In this document: positions 1-9,283 of the stretch, in pieces
Layout of the letters: the number at the start of each line of letters is the position of its first letter
Numbering within the stretch: the stretch's first letter is position 1
Assembly (NCBI GenBank): GCA_002894685.1
Contig: NCRC01000035.1
Coordinates: 1 to 33,413, forward strand
Length of the DNA: 33,413 bases
Origin: Salinivenus lutea
GTDB lineage: Bacteria; Bacteroidota; Rhodothermia; Rhodothermales; Salinibacteraceae
Reading direction: 5' to 3'
Notes under the pieces: model-generated
Told to the model about the DNA's origin: nothing
The model's database searches: none
The model's input: the letters and a program-made list of their open reading frames with translations, nothing else
Made by a program: the position numbers and the translations under genes

Positions 1-300
1 GTGCGGGGGAGCACGAGGGATGGGGGTGGGGAGGAATGACCCATAATCGTGTCGTACACCGTGCCGGAATGTAGAACGCACGTCCGGAGATCGCGGCGGG
101 CGCTGCGAGCAACCGCTTCTTCGGACTTTGCGTACGAAGGACCTATTATTTGAATGAAGGAAACGTTAGGATTAAATCATGATTTGATGCAAAGCGCTTC
201 TAGTCACCATTTCTTCACACGAGAAGCGCGTCCATAACACCGTACGATCTCAACACACGTTTTTCTGCAACACTTTTCCCGCCGCACGCTCCAGGCCCCA
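1..300. other. Non-coding upstream region with a palindrome and an inverted repeat
   Basis: No coding region is convincing in these 300 bases. A perfect 12-base palindrome, AAATCATGATTT, lies at 174-185, and an inverted repeat GCGCTTCT/AGAAGCGC lies at 194-201 and 222-229. Both are in a locally AT-rich patch about 70-130 bases before the amidohydrolase start, where a promoter and operator would be expected. No known regulator site is recognised. Confidence 0.4.
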
Positions 301-1935
301 ATGGACGTCTCTCCGCCCGATCTTCTCCTCCACAACGCTCGGATCTACACGGTCGACGACGCCCGCCCCACCGCCACCGCGCTCACGGTCCGTGACGGGC
401 AATTCGTAGCGGTGGGAGCGACGGAGGATCTTCTGCAACAATATCCGTCGAGCCGCCGCATCGACGCCGAGGGGCGCACTGTCGTCCCCGGTTTCATCGA
501 CGCCCATGCCCACCTGCAGGCCCTGGGGCACAGCCTGCGCCGCGCCGACCTGTCCGGCACGACCTCGGCCTCCGAGGTGGTCGATCGGCTCGGGGCCTTC
601 GCCGAGGATCGCGATCTTCCCGAGGGCGCCTGGCTGCGCGGGCACGGCTGGAACGAAGCAAAATGGACCGATCGGAAGCCCCCGACCCGGGCGCTCCTAG
701 ACGCGGCGTTTCCCCGCCGTCCCGTCTGGCTCACCCGGGCCGACATCCACGCCGGCTGGGCCAACACGGCGGCCCTGGAGGCCACCATCGGACTCGACCG
801 CCTCGGCACGATGAGCGCCCCGGACGGCGGCGCCATTCGCCGCACCCCCGAGGGGCGGCCCACCGGGGTCCTCGTCGACTCGGCGATGGCCCTCGTGGAA
901 GACTCCCTTCCGACGCCCACCGACACACAGCGTGAGCGGGCCCTGTCGACCGCCCTGCACCACACCGCGTCCCACGGCCTCACCGGCCTCCACGACGCCG
1001 GCGTCGGCCTCGATACGATGCACCGGTTCCGGCGCTTCATCGACGACGACCACTTTCCCCTCCGCGTCTACGCCATGATCGACGGGCGCGGGGCCACCTT
1101 CGACCACTTCTGCGAGCGCGGACCGTACCACGGCCCGAACGACCGGCTTCGGGTTGAGGCCGTTAAGTTTTTTGCCGACGGGGCCCTCGGCAGCCGCGGG
1201 GCCGCCCTCCTGGACGAGTATGCGGACGCCCCGAGCAATCGAGGCTTCCTCCTGCAGTCCCCCGAGGAGCTCCAGCACAACGTGCGGGCCGCCGTCGACT
1301 GCGGCTTTCAGGTGTGCACCCACGCCATCGGCGACCGGGCGAATCGGCTCGTGCTGGATGCCTACGCGGCGGCGATGGAGGCTTCCGAGGCGCCGCTCCG
1401 CCGCCCGCGCCTCGAACACGCCCAGATCCTGCATCCGGACGACCGGGCCCGCCTGGCCGGACTCGACGCCATTGCGTCCGTCCAGCCCCTTTTTGCCACC
1501 AGCGACAAGGGGTGGGTGGCCGACCGTCTCGGGCCGCAGCGTCTCCCCCGCGCCTATGCCTGGCGCAGCCTCCAGGACGCGGGCGCCCGATTGGCCTTTG
1601 GCTCCGACGCCCCCGTCGAGCCCATCGACCCGATTCGCGGCCTCCACGCCGCGGTCACTCGTCAGGATGCAGCCGGCCAGCCCCCAGACGGCTGGCGCCC
1701 CGAGGAGTGCGTCTCGCGGGAGGCCGCCCTGCACGCCTACACGCAGGGGGCCGCCCACGCGGCCTTCCAGGAAGACCGGGTCGGCTCTATCACACCGGGG
1801 AAGCTCGCAGACTTCGTGGTGCTGTCGCACGACCTCCTGCAGGTACCGGCCGCCGACCTGCTCGACACAGAAGTCGTCGCCACCTATCTGGGCGGCCATC
1901 CGACCCACGCGACCAGCGACTGGCCCGCCGGATGA
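301..1935 (+). CDS. YtcJ-type metal-dependent amidohydrolase
   Basis: This 544-residue protein belongs to the amidohydrolase superfamily, the YtcJ-like branch (amidohydrolase 3 family). It is expected to be a cytoplasmic metal-dependent hydrolase of amide or related C-N bonds; the substrate is unknown. The chain starts with the small beta-sandwich segment typical of the family (LLLHNARIYTVDD). The metal-binding HxH is H69-A-H71 in GFIDAHAHLQ. Later conserved landmarks are VEAVKFFADGALGSRGAAL, the histidine motifs THAIGDRA and RLEHAQIL, and the C-terminal catalytic Asp in FGSDAPVEP. The length is usual for the family (about 530-560). The ATG at 301 is the first in frame before the conserved N-terminus. 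The gene converges on the S9 peptidase gene with a 12-base gap. No signal peptide is seen. The family is certain; the substrate is not. Confidence 0.9.
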   Translation: MDVSPPDLLLHNARIYTVDDARPTATALTVRDGQFVAVGATEDLLQQYPSSRRIDAEGRTVVPGFIDAHAHLQALGHSLRRADLSGTTSASEVVDRLGAFAEDRDLPEGAWLRGHGWNEAKWTDRKPPTRALLDAAFPRRPVWLTRADIHAGWANTAALEATIGLDRLGTMSAPDGGAIRRTPEGRPTGVLVDSAMALVEDSLPTPTDTQRERALSTALHHTASHGLTGLHDAGVGLDTMHRFRRFIDDDHFPLRVYAMIDGRGATFDHFCERGPYHGPNDRLRVEAVKFFADGALGSRGAALLDEYADAPSNRGFLLQSPEELQHNVRAAVDCGFQVCTHAIGDRANRLVLDAYAAAMEASEAPLRRPRLEHAQILHPDDRARLAGLDAIASVQPLFATSDKGWVADRLGPQRLPRAYAWRSLQDAGARLAFGSDAPVEPIDPIRGLHAAVTRQDAAGQPPDGWRPEECVSREAALHAYTQGAAHAAFQEDRVGSITPGKLADFVVLSHDLLQVPAADLLDTEVVATYLGGHPTHATSDWPAG

Positions 1936-1947
1936 CCCCGGGCGTCG

Positions 1948-4005
1948 TCACTCACTCCCGGCGCCGCCGTGGCGCTTAAACCACTCGAGCACGTGAGCGG
2001 CCTTCGCCGCCAGGTGGCTCGGCCGCGCCGCAATGCCGTGCGAGGCCCCCGGCACGCGCACGAGCGCCGCGTCCACCGCCCGCAGCTTGAGCGCCTGGTA
2101 GAACTGCTCCGACTCCGACATCGGCGTGCGGTAGTCCTCCGTCCCCGTCAGCAGCATGGTCGGCGTCGTCACGTTGTCGACGTACGACAGCGGCGAGCGG
2201 TCCATGTAGTGGTCGCGGTGGTTCCACGGCGTGCCCGGGAACCAGTACTTCACCCCCATGGGGTACATGTCGGCCGTGAGCGCCCAACTGTACCAGTTGA
2301 TGACGGGCTTGGCGGCCACGGCCGCCCGGAAGCGGTCGGTGTGCCCCACAATCCAGGCCGTGAGCACGCCGCCCCCGCTGCCCCCGGTCACGTACAGCCG
2401 GTCCTCATCCACATAGCCGCGCTCCAGCACCGCATCGACCCCGGACATCAGGTCGTCGTAGTCGTGGCCGGGGTAGTCGTGGTGAATGGCGTTTCCAAAG
2501 TCCTGGCCGTAGCTGGTCGAGCCACGCGGGTTCGTGTAGAGCACCACGTAGCCGGCCGAGGCGTACAGCTGCACTTCCGCCGAAAAGTGTGGGCCGTACG
2601 CGGCAAACGGACCGCCGTGGATCTCCAGAACCAGGGGATAGTCCGCGGAGGGATCGAAGTTGGGCGGCTTCACGATCCAGCCCTCAATCGTGCGGCCGTC
2701 GTGGGACGACTCGTACGTAATCTCTTCGACCTCTCCGATGGCCGTTTCGTCGAACAGGTCGTCGTTCAACGAGGTGAGCACCTGTGGCTTCTGGCCGGCC
2801 CGTGCCACGGCCACGTCTGCGGGCCGCGCCGTCGTGCCGTGCGTGTACGCCACCCGCCCGGTTGCCGCCAGGCTAAACGACCCGCTCGTGTACGGCCGCC
2901 CGATGGACGTGCCCCCCACACTTTCCGCGACGACGCTCCGCTCGCCCTCCAGGGTAACGCTCCCAATCTTGGTTTCTCCCTCGTCGTCGTACTGAAAGAC
3001 AATGCGCTCCCCGTCGGCCGTAAACATGGGGTCCTGCACATCCCGGTCCAATCCCTCCGTCAGCAGGCGCTTGTTTTGCCCGTCCCGATTCATCACGTAC
3101 AGCTTCGTCACCTGATACCCCTGCTCCCGATCGTCAAACCCCGTGTAGGCCACCCGATTGCCGTCCGGGGAGACCGCCACGTCCCCGTCCGGCCCCTCCC
3201 GGCTGGTGAGCGCCGTCACCGACTTGGCGTCCAGATCGATGGCGTAGACCTCCGAGTTTCCGGGGTCGAGGCGCCAGTCCTCGTGTCGGTTGGCACTGAG
3301 GAGAAGCGTCTCGCCGTCGGGCGTCCACTGGGGCGTGCCGTCATGGTTGTAGGGGGCCGACGTGATCTGGCGAGGCGTCCCCCCAGTGGCCGGAATCGTA
3401 AAGACCTGCGTGTAGCCCTCCTCCTGGTAGCCGCCCCCGTCCGATCGGTAATAGACCTGATCGGTATAGTCGGGCCGCTCCGCCCAGTCGCTCCCCTCCG
3501 GCGGACGCGGCATGTCGGCAAAGGGCTCCTCCGGCGCGTCCACAAACAGGGTGAAGGCCAGTCGCTCCCCTTCCGGTCCCCACGAGAGCCCACTGGGCGA
3601 TGCCTCGAGCTGGGTCAGGCGCGCCGTCTCGCCCGTCTCCATCCACCGGACGAAGATCTCCGCCCCCTCCTCCGTCGACGCCACGTAGGCCACCCGATCG
3701 CCGCTCGGCGACCACCGGGGCTGCGACGCGTTCACGTTCGGGTCGGTGATCGGGCGGTGCAACTCGCCGTCCGCCCCCACCAGCCAGAGGCGCGAGACCC
3801 GCCGGTCCTTCATCTTGTCCATCGACGTGCGCGCATACACGACCTGCTCCCCGCCGGGGGCAATTTGGGGATCCGAGGCGTATTCCAGTTCGAAGACGTG
3901 TTCGAGATCGAAGGCGAGCGAGTCCTGGGCGTATTGGGCCTGCGCGGGCAACGCAATCGCGACGCCGAGGACGGCGCAGAAGAGAAGACGAGTGAGTCGG
4001 GCCAT
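1948..4005 (-). CDS. Secreted S9-family prolyl oligopeptidase-like peptidase
   Basis: This 685-residue serine peptidase belongs to the prolyl oligopeptidase/acylaminoacyl-peptidase group (S9). A Sec signal peptide is visible at residues 1-24 (basic start, hydrophobic core, AQAQ end), so it should act in the periplasm or outside. Residues about 35-420 form a WD40/PD40-like beta-propeller with repeated segments such as PRWSPSGDRVAYV, PQWTPDGETLLLS and VAVSPDGNRVAYT. The alpha/beta-hydrolase domain follows, with the nucleophile S543 in GGSGGG, the acid D624 in GTEDYRTP and the histidine H656 in GASHGIA. It likely trims peptides, perhaps for nutrient use. It stands alone, convergent with the amidohydrolase gene. 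The length matches the family. The exact specificity cannot be read. Confidence 0.93.
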   Translation of the reverse strand: MARLTRLLFCAVLGVAIALPAQAQYAQDSLAFDLEHVFELEYASDPQIAPGGEQVVYARTSMDKMKDRRVSRLWLVGADGELHRPITDPNVNASQPRWSPSGDRVAYVASTEEGAEIFVRWMETGETARLTQLEASPSGLSWGPEGERLAFTLFVDAPEEPFADMPRPPEGSDWAERPDYTDQVYYRSDGGGYQEEGYTQVFTIPATGGTPRQITSAPYNHDGTPQWTPDGETLLLSANRHEDWRLDPGNSEVYAIDLDAKSVTALTSREGPDGDVAVSPDGNRVAYTGFDDREQGYQVTKLYVMNRDGQNKRLLTEGLDRDVQDPMFTADGERIVFQYDDEGETKIGSVTLEGERSVVAESVGGTSIGRPYTSGSFSLAATGRVAYTHGTTARPADVAVARAGQKPQVLTSLNDDLFDETAIGEVEEITYESSHDGRTIEGWIVKPPNFDPSADYPLVLEIHGGPFAAYGPHFSAEVQLYASAGYVVLYTNPRGSTSYGQDFGNAIHHDYPGHDYDDLMSGVDAVLERGYVDEDRLYVTGGSGGGVLTAWIVGHTDRFRAAVAAKPVINWYSWALTADMYPMGVKYWFPGTPWNHRDHYMDRSPLSYVDNVTTPTMLLTGTEDYRTPMSESEQFYQALKLRAVDAALVRVPGASHGIAARPSHLAAKAAHVLEWFKRHGGAGSE

Positions 4006-4146
4006 GGAAGACGGAGCAGTGGTGAGCAGTCGGTCGACGTGTTCAACATAAGCAACCGGACGGGGCGAGTGCGAACCGTGTGCGCACTGATTTCAAGGAA
4101 CACGCCGGGGCGTTGCGGGCGTACGGGGACATCCACATAGCAACAT

Positions 4147-4230
4147 GCCCGAGTGGCGGAATTGGTAGACGCGCGTGATTCAGGGTCACGTGTCCGCAAG
4201 GACGTGGAGGTTCGAGTCCTCTCTCGGGCA
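4147..4230 (+). tRNA. tRNA-Leu (anticodon CAG)
   Basis: The sequence folds as a class II tRNA. The acceptor stem is GCCCGAG (4147-4153) with CTCGGGC (4223-4229) and discriminator A at 4230. The anticodon stem CGTGA/TCACG encloses the loop TTCAGGG, giving anticodon CAG. The long variable arm is GTCC-GCAA-GGAC, and the T loop is TTCGAGT. The 3' CCA is not encoded, since CCC follows the discriminator base. A terminator hairpin follows immediately, and an integrase relic starts about 115 bases downstream, so this gene is a likely old integration site. Confidence 0.96.
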
Positions 4231-4242
4231 CCCTTCAAAAAT

Positions 4243-4287
4243 GCCCCTCATCGCCTTTAAATGGCGGTCTGAGGGGCGTTTTCTGTT
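4243..4287 (+). terminator. Intrinsic terminator after tRNA-Leu(CAG)
   Basis: A perfect 8-bp stem, GCCCCTCA (4243-4250) with TGAGGGGC (4270-4277), is extended by GCC/GGC inside and followed by the T-rich run GTTTTCTGTTT. It lies 13 bases after the tRNA and is well placed to end its transcript. Confidence 0.85.
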
Positions 4288-4344
4288 TAGGCCTGTCTCC
4301 CCGATCTTGCAACAAATCGCAGAATATGGCACCAAACTGAAAAG

Positions 4345-4629
4345 TTGTGGGGGAATTATGGGGGAACGCTCCCAAGACTCTACGAGCCGTCGAACGTCTT
4401 CAGCCAAGCGAAGCAGTATAAGGAGGTGGCCCGTAGGGTTGGTCTCAACGAGCGGTTTCACCTTCACAGCCCCTGCCATACAACCGGATATTGGCTTGCG
4501 ATGAAGGGTGTCCCTATGCGAGTTATCCAGGCGATTCTCGGACACTCTTCCGTCAACGTCACGGAGCGATATTCCCACCTCGCCTCCGAAACGCTCGACG
4601 CCGCGATGGAAGAGACGTTTGGGGAGTGA
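4345..4629 (+). pseudogene. Tyrosine integrase C-terminal relic (left end)
   Basis: Only the last part of a phage-type tyrosine recombinase remains. From about 4385 the reading shows the C-terminal catalytic region: FHLHSPCHTTGYWL, then GVPMRVIQAILGHSS, then the nucleophile motif VTERYSHL, and an end in MEETFGE. The family box normally reads HxLRHT with the catalytic Arg; here residue 44 is Cys (SPCHT), so a catalytic residue is lost as well as the N-terminal two thirds. The open frame begins at an ATG in non-integrase sequence, so it is a relic, not a small gene. Two direct copies of TGGGGGAA (4348-4355, 4359-4366) lie at its left edge. A closely similar but inverted relic lies at 9468-9719. 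Confidence 0.85.
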
Positions 4630-5019
4630 TCCCTCCCATTTGATGATCGGAGAGTGGGCCTAACTCAATCACTCTGAATGAGCCTTCAGGTGCACTGACG
4701 AAAGTCGATCCTCGTACGGTCTGGTCACATGAGTCCCATGCACCGCGGCCCTGTCCCTCTGATATTCATTCAGTAGTTCGCCGTGGATGGCTCCGCAACT
4801 GAATCGATGGGGTTTACCTATCGCGCTTTCCCTTAGGTAGCCGCTCCGTGGCCCGCCGCGGGGCGTCTAACGTGTCTGCCAATTTGGGAAGCATATTCAC
4901 CGAGGAAGGGGAAATCACTTGCAACGTCAAGCAGTGAAGGGATATTCGACTGACATTGCCTGGAGAGGTCAATACATTGATGGTGAGTTAGCCCCGTCTA
5001 TGAGAATTCAGATCTTACT
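4630..5019. other. 390-base gap between integrase relic and restriction enzyme gene
   Basis: No gene is supported here. An inverted repeat ATTCAGT/ACTGAAT lies at 4768-4774 and 4798-4804. The sequence is AT-richer than the core genome, and the promoter of the restriction-modification gene must lie in its right part, but no clear box or operator stands out. Confidence 0.3.
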
Positions 5020-8000
5020 ATGTCTAACGGCCGCGACAACTTTGCCGATAGGGTAGATACGCTTGTTGAACGAGCGGAAGATATGGCCGAAACCGTGCCG
5101 GGAGGAAAGCCCGAAGACGCGACCCGTGATCGGCTTTTGGAGCCCTTCCTGGATGCTCTTGGCTACTCAAACGAATATCGGATTCGAGAGGCTGGCATTA
5201 AGGGCGTAGCGGGAGCTACGGAGTGGGTCGACTACTTTCTTGAGGGGGACGACCGAACCATTCCGTTTATGATGGTGGAGGCTAAATCACTGTGGGACAG
5301 TGGCATCTGGGAGGATAATCGCGAACAGGTCCTCGGCTATCTCCGGAATTACCTGCTCACTGTAAAGACGGCGGATCAGGCAATCAAATGGATCATTGTC
5401 ACGAATTTCGACGAATGGCACGTGCTTCGGTTGGGAGACCGAGAGCCCTTCTGGTCGTTTGGACTTGAAGAATTGAAAGACGACGAGTTCGTTACCTCGC
5501 TGCACGACCGTCTTGCTCGGTCTGAGTTTGATCGAGGACGTCTGGAAGTATTCCACTCTGAGCGTGAGAAAACGGATCTGGGACCACGGTTCTTGAATGA
5601 CCTGAAGATATGGAGAGCAATTCTTGCGAATGGATTCAACAACGCGAATCCTGATCTGAGCCTCGATCAGATTGCGTTTTCCTCTCAGCAAATCCTCAAT
5701 CGTTTCCTCTTCATCCGAATCCTTGAGGCGTACGGTCGTGAAGATCTGTATTCACTCGGAAACCTCCACCACTACTGGAAGCAGGCATTTCAGAATCGTC
5801 CGTTTGCAGAGCAAGTCAGACTCAAGTTTCGAGATACCTGGGCAAGCTATAACACCGACCTGTTCGATGAGTCATGGGTGGACCGACTGGATTTGCCGGT
5901 AGACTACATTGAGCCCATCATTCTCCCCGATGCCTATCCCAGCGAGTTTCTGCAGGAACTGCTTGAGGGTCAAATTGAACGGGGAGGGTATAGGTCGATC
6001 TACAACTATGACTTCACGACGCTCACGCACGATATTCTCGGTGTAGCATACGAGCAATTCCTGGCGCACGATTTACAGCGCACGGCGGCGGGAATTGAGA
6101 TAAAAGAGGATCAAAAAACACGAAAAAAAGAGGGGATCTACTATACCCCTGATTATGTCGTTACGGATATCGTAAGAAATAGCCTCGGGCCGAAAGTGTC
6201 CCCGCTTGTCGAAGAAGCGATCGAGCATCTTGAAGAGGAGGAATATCAACGTGCGGCAGGAAAAATAGAGAGCGTATTCGAACTCCGAGTTCTCGACCCA
6301 GCTTGTGGCTCAGGTACATTTTTGTTGGGTGCGTTTGAGTACGTAGTCGACGAAATTGAGCGCTATAATTCGGTAGCTAAAGCAGCGAAGGACGAAATAT
6401 GGGAACGGGTGACTGAAAACAACGGCGGGTTCGGAGAGGTGATGGATGAGGAGCAACCCGTTGTCTTTCAGGATGCTGCCGAGCGTGTGATCGTAGAAAT
6501 GCTTCGCGGGGTTGACTTGGATAGCCAAGCGGTTTCCCTAGCCAAACTCTCCCTTTGGTCCCGCCTTCTCCGCCATAAGCCCGGAAAGTATGGAGCGGAA
6601 AACGGCGGAACGAAAAGACTTCCTGCTCTGCAGCTGAATGTTCGCCACGGAAACAGTCTGGTAAGCCACGAAAGCGTGCCTGAGTCTCAGCGTGGGGAAG
6701 CAGTGCAGTTGGTTCAACGGGCTCGCAATCAAGAGAGCAACGAAGGCGAAAGAATCGACGCGGCTGAGCAGTTCGAGGACCTTTGCCGAGACGTTTCGGA
6801 GCCCCTGGATAGACAAATCCTTCCCGTATTTGCGTCGGACGAGCAGATTGTGCAGGCCCTGGAGGAGGTCTCAGGAGACGAAGAGGAAGCACAAGCGATC
6901 ATCGAAGAAACTGAGACCGAGGAGCTGCGGAGTGAGCTCGTTGAAGCTGTGGAAAACGAACAAGATGAAGAGACAAGTGAGAATGGATCAGTTACTCACA
7001 CTGGATTGAAGGAAATACTTCATACCGAGCATGAGGTGCTCGACGGAGCCCCCTGGAGAAAGCCGTTTCATTGGGAGATTGAGTTTCCAGATGTATTCAA
7101 TCCGGATGATGATCCTGAAGATCGAGGTTTTGATGTCGTTATAGGTAACCCCCCCTACTACAGCATCGATGCCCGCTTTGGAAAAGGTGCACCGGAGCTT
7201 AGGTGGTTCAAGTTTGCCTTTCCCAAATCCTATACTGACAAGACGGACGTGCTATTCTACTTTCTGGAACGCGGGACGGAGCTCCTGCGACAGGAGGGGG
7301 TGCTCTCCTACATTGTTTCGAGAGCGTTCATGCAGGCCGATAAAGGAGACGGTATAAGGGAGATTCTCGCGAAAGAGACCGAGATTCAACGCATTCTGGA
7401 CTTTTTAGGGAATCGTGTGTTTGATGCCGGAATTGCGACTGCGATCATTCAACTTGCGGACGATGAGCCAGAGACTCAGCATTCCTTCAACGCTTGTAGC
7501 GTGCTTGACCTTGAGGTGGTGAAGGGCTATCTGATGGAGGGAAAAGAGTTTTCTCAGCTGGCGGAGGATGAAATTCGATGTGTCGAGGTAGATCAGAATG
7601 ATCTCGACGAAGAGCCTTGGACCTTCGGCCCATACGATTCGATCTTTGATACCATCGATTCGAATGGTGAGATTCTCGGAGATATGGAGGGGATTCGAAT
7701 AGGTCAGGGAATACAAACAGGAAATAATGATGTATTCCTTGTCGACCCAGATAAAGATCTCCCAAAAGAAAGATTACATTATAGGGTATCTAATTCCAAG
7801 ATAGAGAAGTTTGATTTTTTACCTCTACTTGAGCAGCTGTTATACATTGATAATAAAGACGATGACTTCGAAGAGCTGGATGATTCTGTGAAGGAGTATC
7901 TTCAAGAGAACGAGGAAGAGTTAAAGGACAGAGCAGCGTTCAAAGAGGGAAGTTGTCACTGGTACTCGTTGCATCGACCACGCCGGGATGAAGATAGGTA

Positions 8001-8955
8001 TCACTTCGTTCCCAAAATTCTCGCTCCGTACCGAGCACCCGAGAATAGATTTGCCCCGGATGCCGAGGGTGAACTGGCAGGCACACAGGATACAACTGCC
8101 ATTTACGTTGAAAATGATGATTCAGATCTGATATTTGCTCTCACTTCACTTCTAAATTCCAAGGTTCTGGATTTCCGATACCGTGCCCTCGGGGGAATTG
8201 GCAAGCTTACGGGAAGGGGAATGTTCGAGTATTTCGAGAATCAGATCCGCAAACTTCCGATTCCCTCCGAGGACGAGAATGAGGAGGAGTTTGAACAGCT
8301 CGCAGAGCTGGGACGAGCCGCCCGCGATCTTACGAGGCTGAAGAGAGAAGTGAGCGAGGGTGTAATCCACGAGGGAAAGTCAGTTATGTCTGAAGAAACC
8401 ACCCTCAACGAATACGCCGACTTGAGTGGACAGTACGGAGATATCGTCACATGGCGGAGTGATAATCCGAATTACACCGGTCATCTGAAAGCGCTCAGTG
8501 TGGAGGCGACCGAGGATGGGTTTATCCTCAGTGGGGAGGTAACTGAAAATCCGGAATGGCAAGGAGCAGAATATGAGTGGAAAACCCTTGCTGAATTCGA
8601 AATCCGTCACCAAGCACTCAGAAGGTTCTTACTCGCCTGCGCCGTATACACGACTCAGTTTGATGAAGAGATTAGCAGAAAGCGAAAATTGACGGGCAGT
8701 GACCCCGAAACCGTACTGAGCGCTGCCTTCAGAACGATCTCTTCCCTGCGCTTCGACACCGATAAGCGGCAGAATTTAGTTGTGATTGAGCGGTTATTGG
8801 ACCGCGTGTCCGACATTACGGGACGTTCTGATATTGATGAGATACTGGTTGAGCTCCAAGAGACACTGGCTGAGATCGACGAAATTGCACTCAGGCTGTA
8901 CAACGTGCAAGACCAAGAGAATGTAATTGATCAGGCACTGGAGATTGTGCTTTAA
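5020..8955 (+). CDS. Single-chain type IIG restriction-modification enzyme (Eco57I-like)
   Basis: This 1311-residue protein combines nuclease, adenine-N6 methyltransferase and target recognition in one chain. The N-terminus resembles the type I HsdR N-terminal nuclease: D71 in EWVDYF and E87-A-K89 in MMVEAKS form a plausible PD-(D/E)xK site. The methyltransferase core has motif I, LDPACGSGTF, with D426, a second SAM-side motif GVDLDSQAVSLAKLSLW, and the catalytic motif IV NPPY at 710-713. An acidic, glutamate-rich linker occupies about 560-665. The region after about 900 (GIRIGQGIQTGNNDVF) looks like a TaqI/Eco57I-type specificity domain. No helicase motifs and no BREX partners (PglZ, BrxC) are present, which favours type IIG over PglX. 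The gene is visibly AT-richer than the chromosome around it and sits between two integrase relics, so it was probably acquired by transfer. The recognition site cannot be read. Confidence 0.9.
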   Translation: MSNGRDNFADRVDTLVERAEDMAETVPGGKPEDATRDRLLEPFLDALGYSNEYRIREAGIKGVAGATEWVDYFLEGDDRTIPFMMVEAKSLWDSGIWEDNREQVLGYLRNYLLTVKTADQAIKWIIVTNFDEWHVLRLGDREPFWSFGLEELKDDEFVTSLHDRLARSEFDRGRLEVFHSEREKTDLGPRFLNDLKIWRAILANGFNNANPDLSLDQIAFSSQQILNRFLFIRILEAYGREDLYSLGNLHHYWKQAFQNRPFAEQVRLKFRDTWASYNTDLFDESWVDRLDLPVDYIEPIILPDAYPSEFLQELLEGQIERGGYRSIYNYDFTTLTHDILGVAYEQFLAHDLQRTAAGIEIKEDQKTRKKEGIYYTPDYVVTDIVRNSLGPKVSPLVEEAIEHLEEEEYQRAAGKIESVFELRVLDPACGSGTFLLGAFEYVVDEIERYNSVAKAAKDEIWERVTENNGGFGEVMDEEQPVVFQDAAERVIVEMLRGVDLDSQAVSLAKLSLWSRLLRHKPGKYGAENGGTKRLPALQLNVRHGNSLVSHESVPESQRGEAVQLVQRARNQESNEGERIDAAEQFEDLCRDVSEPLDRQILPVFASDEQIVQALEEVSGDEEEAQAIIEETETEELRSELVEAVENEQDEETSENGSVTHTGLKEILHTEHEVLDGAPWRKPFHWEIEFPDVFNPDDDPEDRGFDVVIGNPPYYSIDARFGKGAPELRWFKFAFPKSYTDKTDVLFYFLERGTELLRQEGVLSYIVSRAFMQADKGDGIREILAKETEIQRILDFLGNRVFDAGIATAIIQLADDEPETQHSFNACSVLDLEVVKGYLMEGKEFSQLAEDEIRCVEVDQNDLDEEPWTFGPYDSIFDTIDSNGEILGDMEGIRIGQGIQTGNNDVFLVDPDKDLPKERLHYRVSNSKIEKFDFLPLLEQLLYIDNKDDDFEELDDSVKEYLQENEEELKDRAAFKEGSCHWYSLHRPRRDEDRYHFVPKILAPYRAPENRFAPDAEGELAGTQDTTAIYVENDDSDLIFALTSLLNSKVLDFRYRALGGIGKLTGRGMFEYFENQIRKLPIPSEDENEEEFEQLAELGRAARDLTRLKREVSEGVIHEGKSVMSEETTLNEYADLSGQYGDIVTWRSDNPNYTGHLKALSVEATEDGFILSGEVTENPEWQGAEYEWKTLAEFEIRHQALRRFLLACAVYTTQFDEEISRKRKLTGSDPETVLSAAFRTISSLRFDTDKRQNLVVIERLLDRVSDITGRSDIDEILVELQETLAEIDEIALRLYNVQDQENVIDQALEIVL

Positions 8956-9200
8956 CTCCGCCGGTACTCTATTTCCCCTTTCCCATTCCGTCCTGCTCTG
9001 TGGCTGTTTGGTGAGTTGTCGCGTTCCGGATGAAGTAGGCGGATAATTGCTTACCCTCTGATGCCCGGCATACGTTTAGATTTGATGCCCTTGGGGCGCA
9101 CGTCTTCCTGTTCCTTACAGATGTGCTATATGGTGCACGATGCACTCAGGATGCTCACAAGGACATTCTGGATCGCTTTTGCCAGGGCTCCCGATTTTTC
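8956..9200. other. Non-coding gap downstream of the restriction enzyme gene
   Basis: No gene, RNA or clear terminator is seen between the stop of the restriction-modification gene and the direct repeats starting near 9201. Short open frames here have no protein-like character. Confidence 0.3.
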
Positions 9201-9269
9201 GTTTACTGGATTTACCGGTATTTTACCGCAGCAGCGTCATTTCGGTGCATTTCAGTGCGCTTCCGTGCA
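9201..9269. repeat. Two clusters of short direct repeats at island edge
   Basis: Three copies of TTTACYG start at 9202, 9211 and 9222. Three consecutive 10-base units then occupy 9240-9269: TTTCGGTGCA, TTTCAGTGCG and CTTCCGTGCA. The roughly 10-base period equals one helix turn. They lie just beyond the terminator of the tRNA-Leu(CAA) remnant, where integrases often have arm-type binding sites. This role is an inference. Confidence 0.5.
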
Positions 9270-9283
9270 ATCGACCACACCAA

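Noticed and set aside
1-44. Possible minus-strand gene starting near 44 and running off the left edge
   Set aside because: Only about 14 codons are visible, proline- and serine-rich, with no recognisable sequence; not enough to call.
1969-4140. 723-codon open frame on the plus strand opposite the S9 peptidase gene
   Set aside because: It mirrors a clear, motif-complete peptidase, has Arg/His/Val/Pro-rich composition without any domain, and is the usual antisense shadow of GC-rich codon use.
5020-8955. Large methylase considered as BREX PglX
   Set aside because: The N-terminal nuclease-like motif is present and no BREX partner genes (pglZ, brxC, brxB) are in the neighbourhood.
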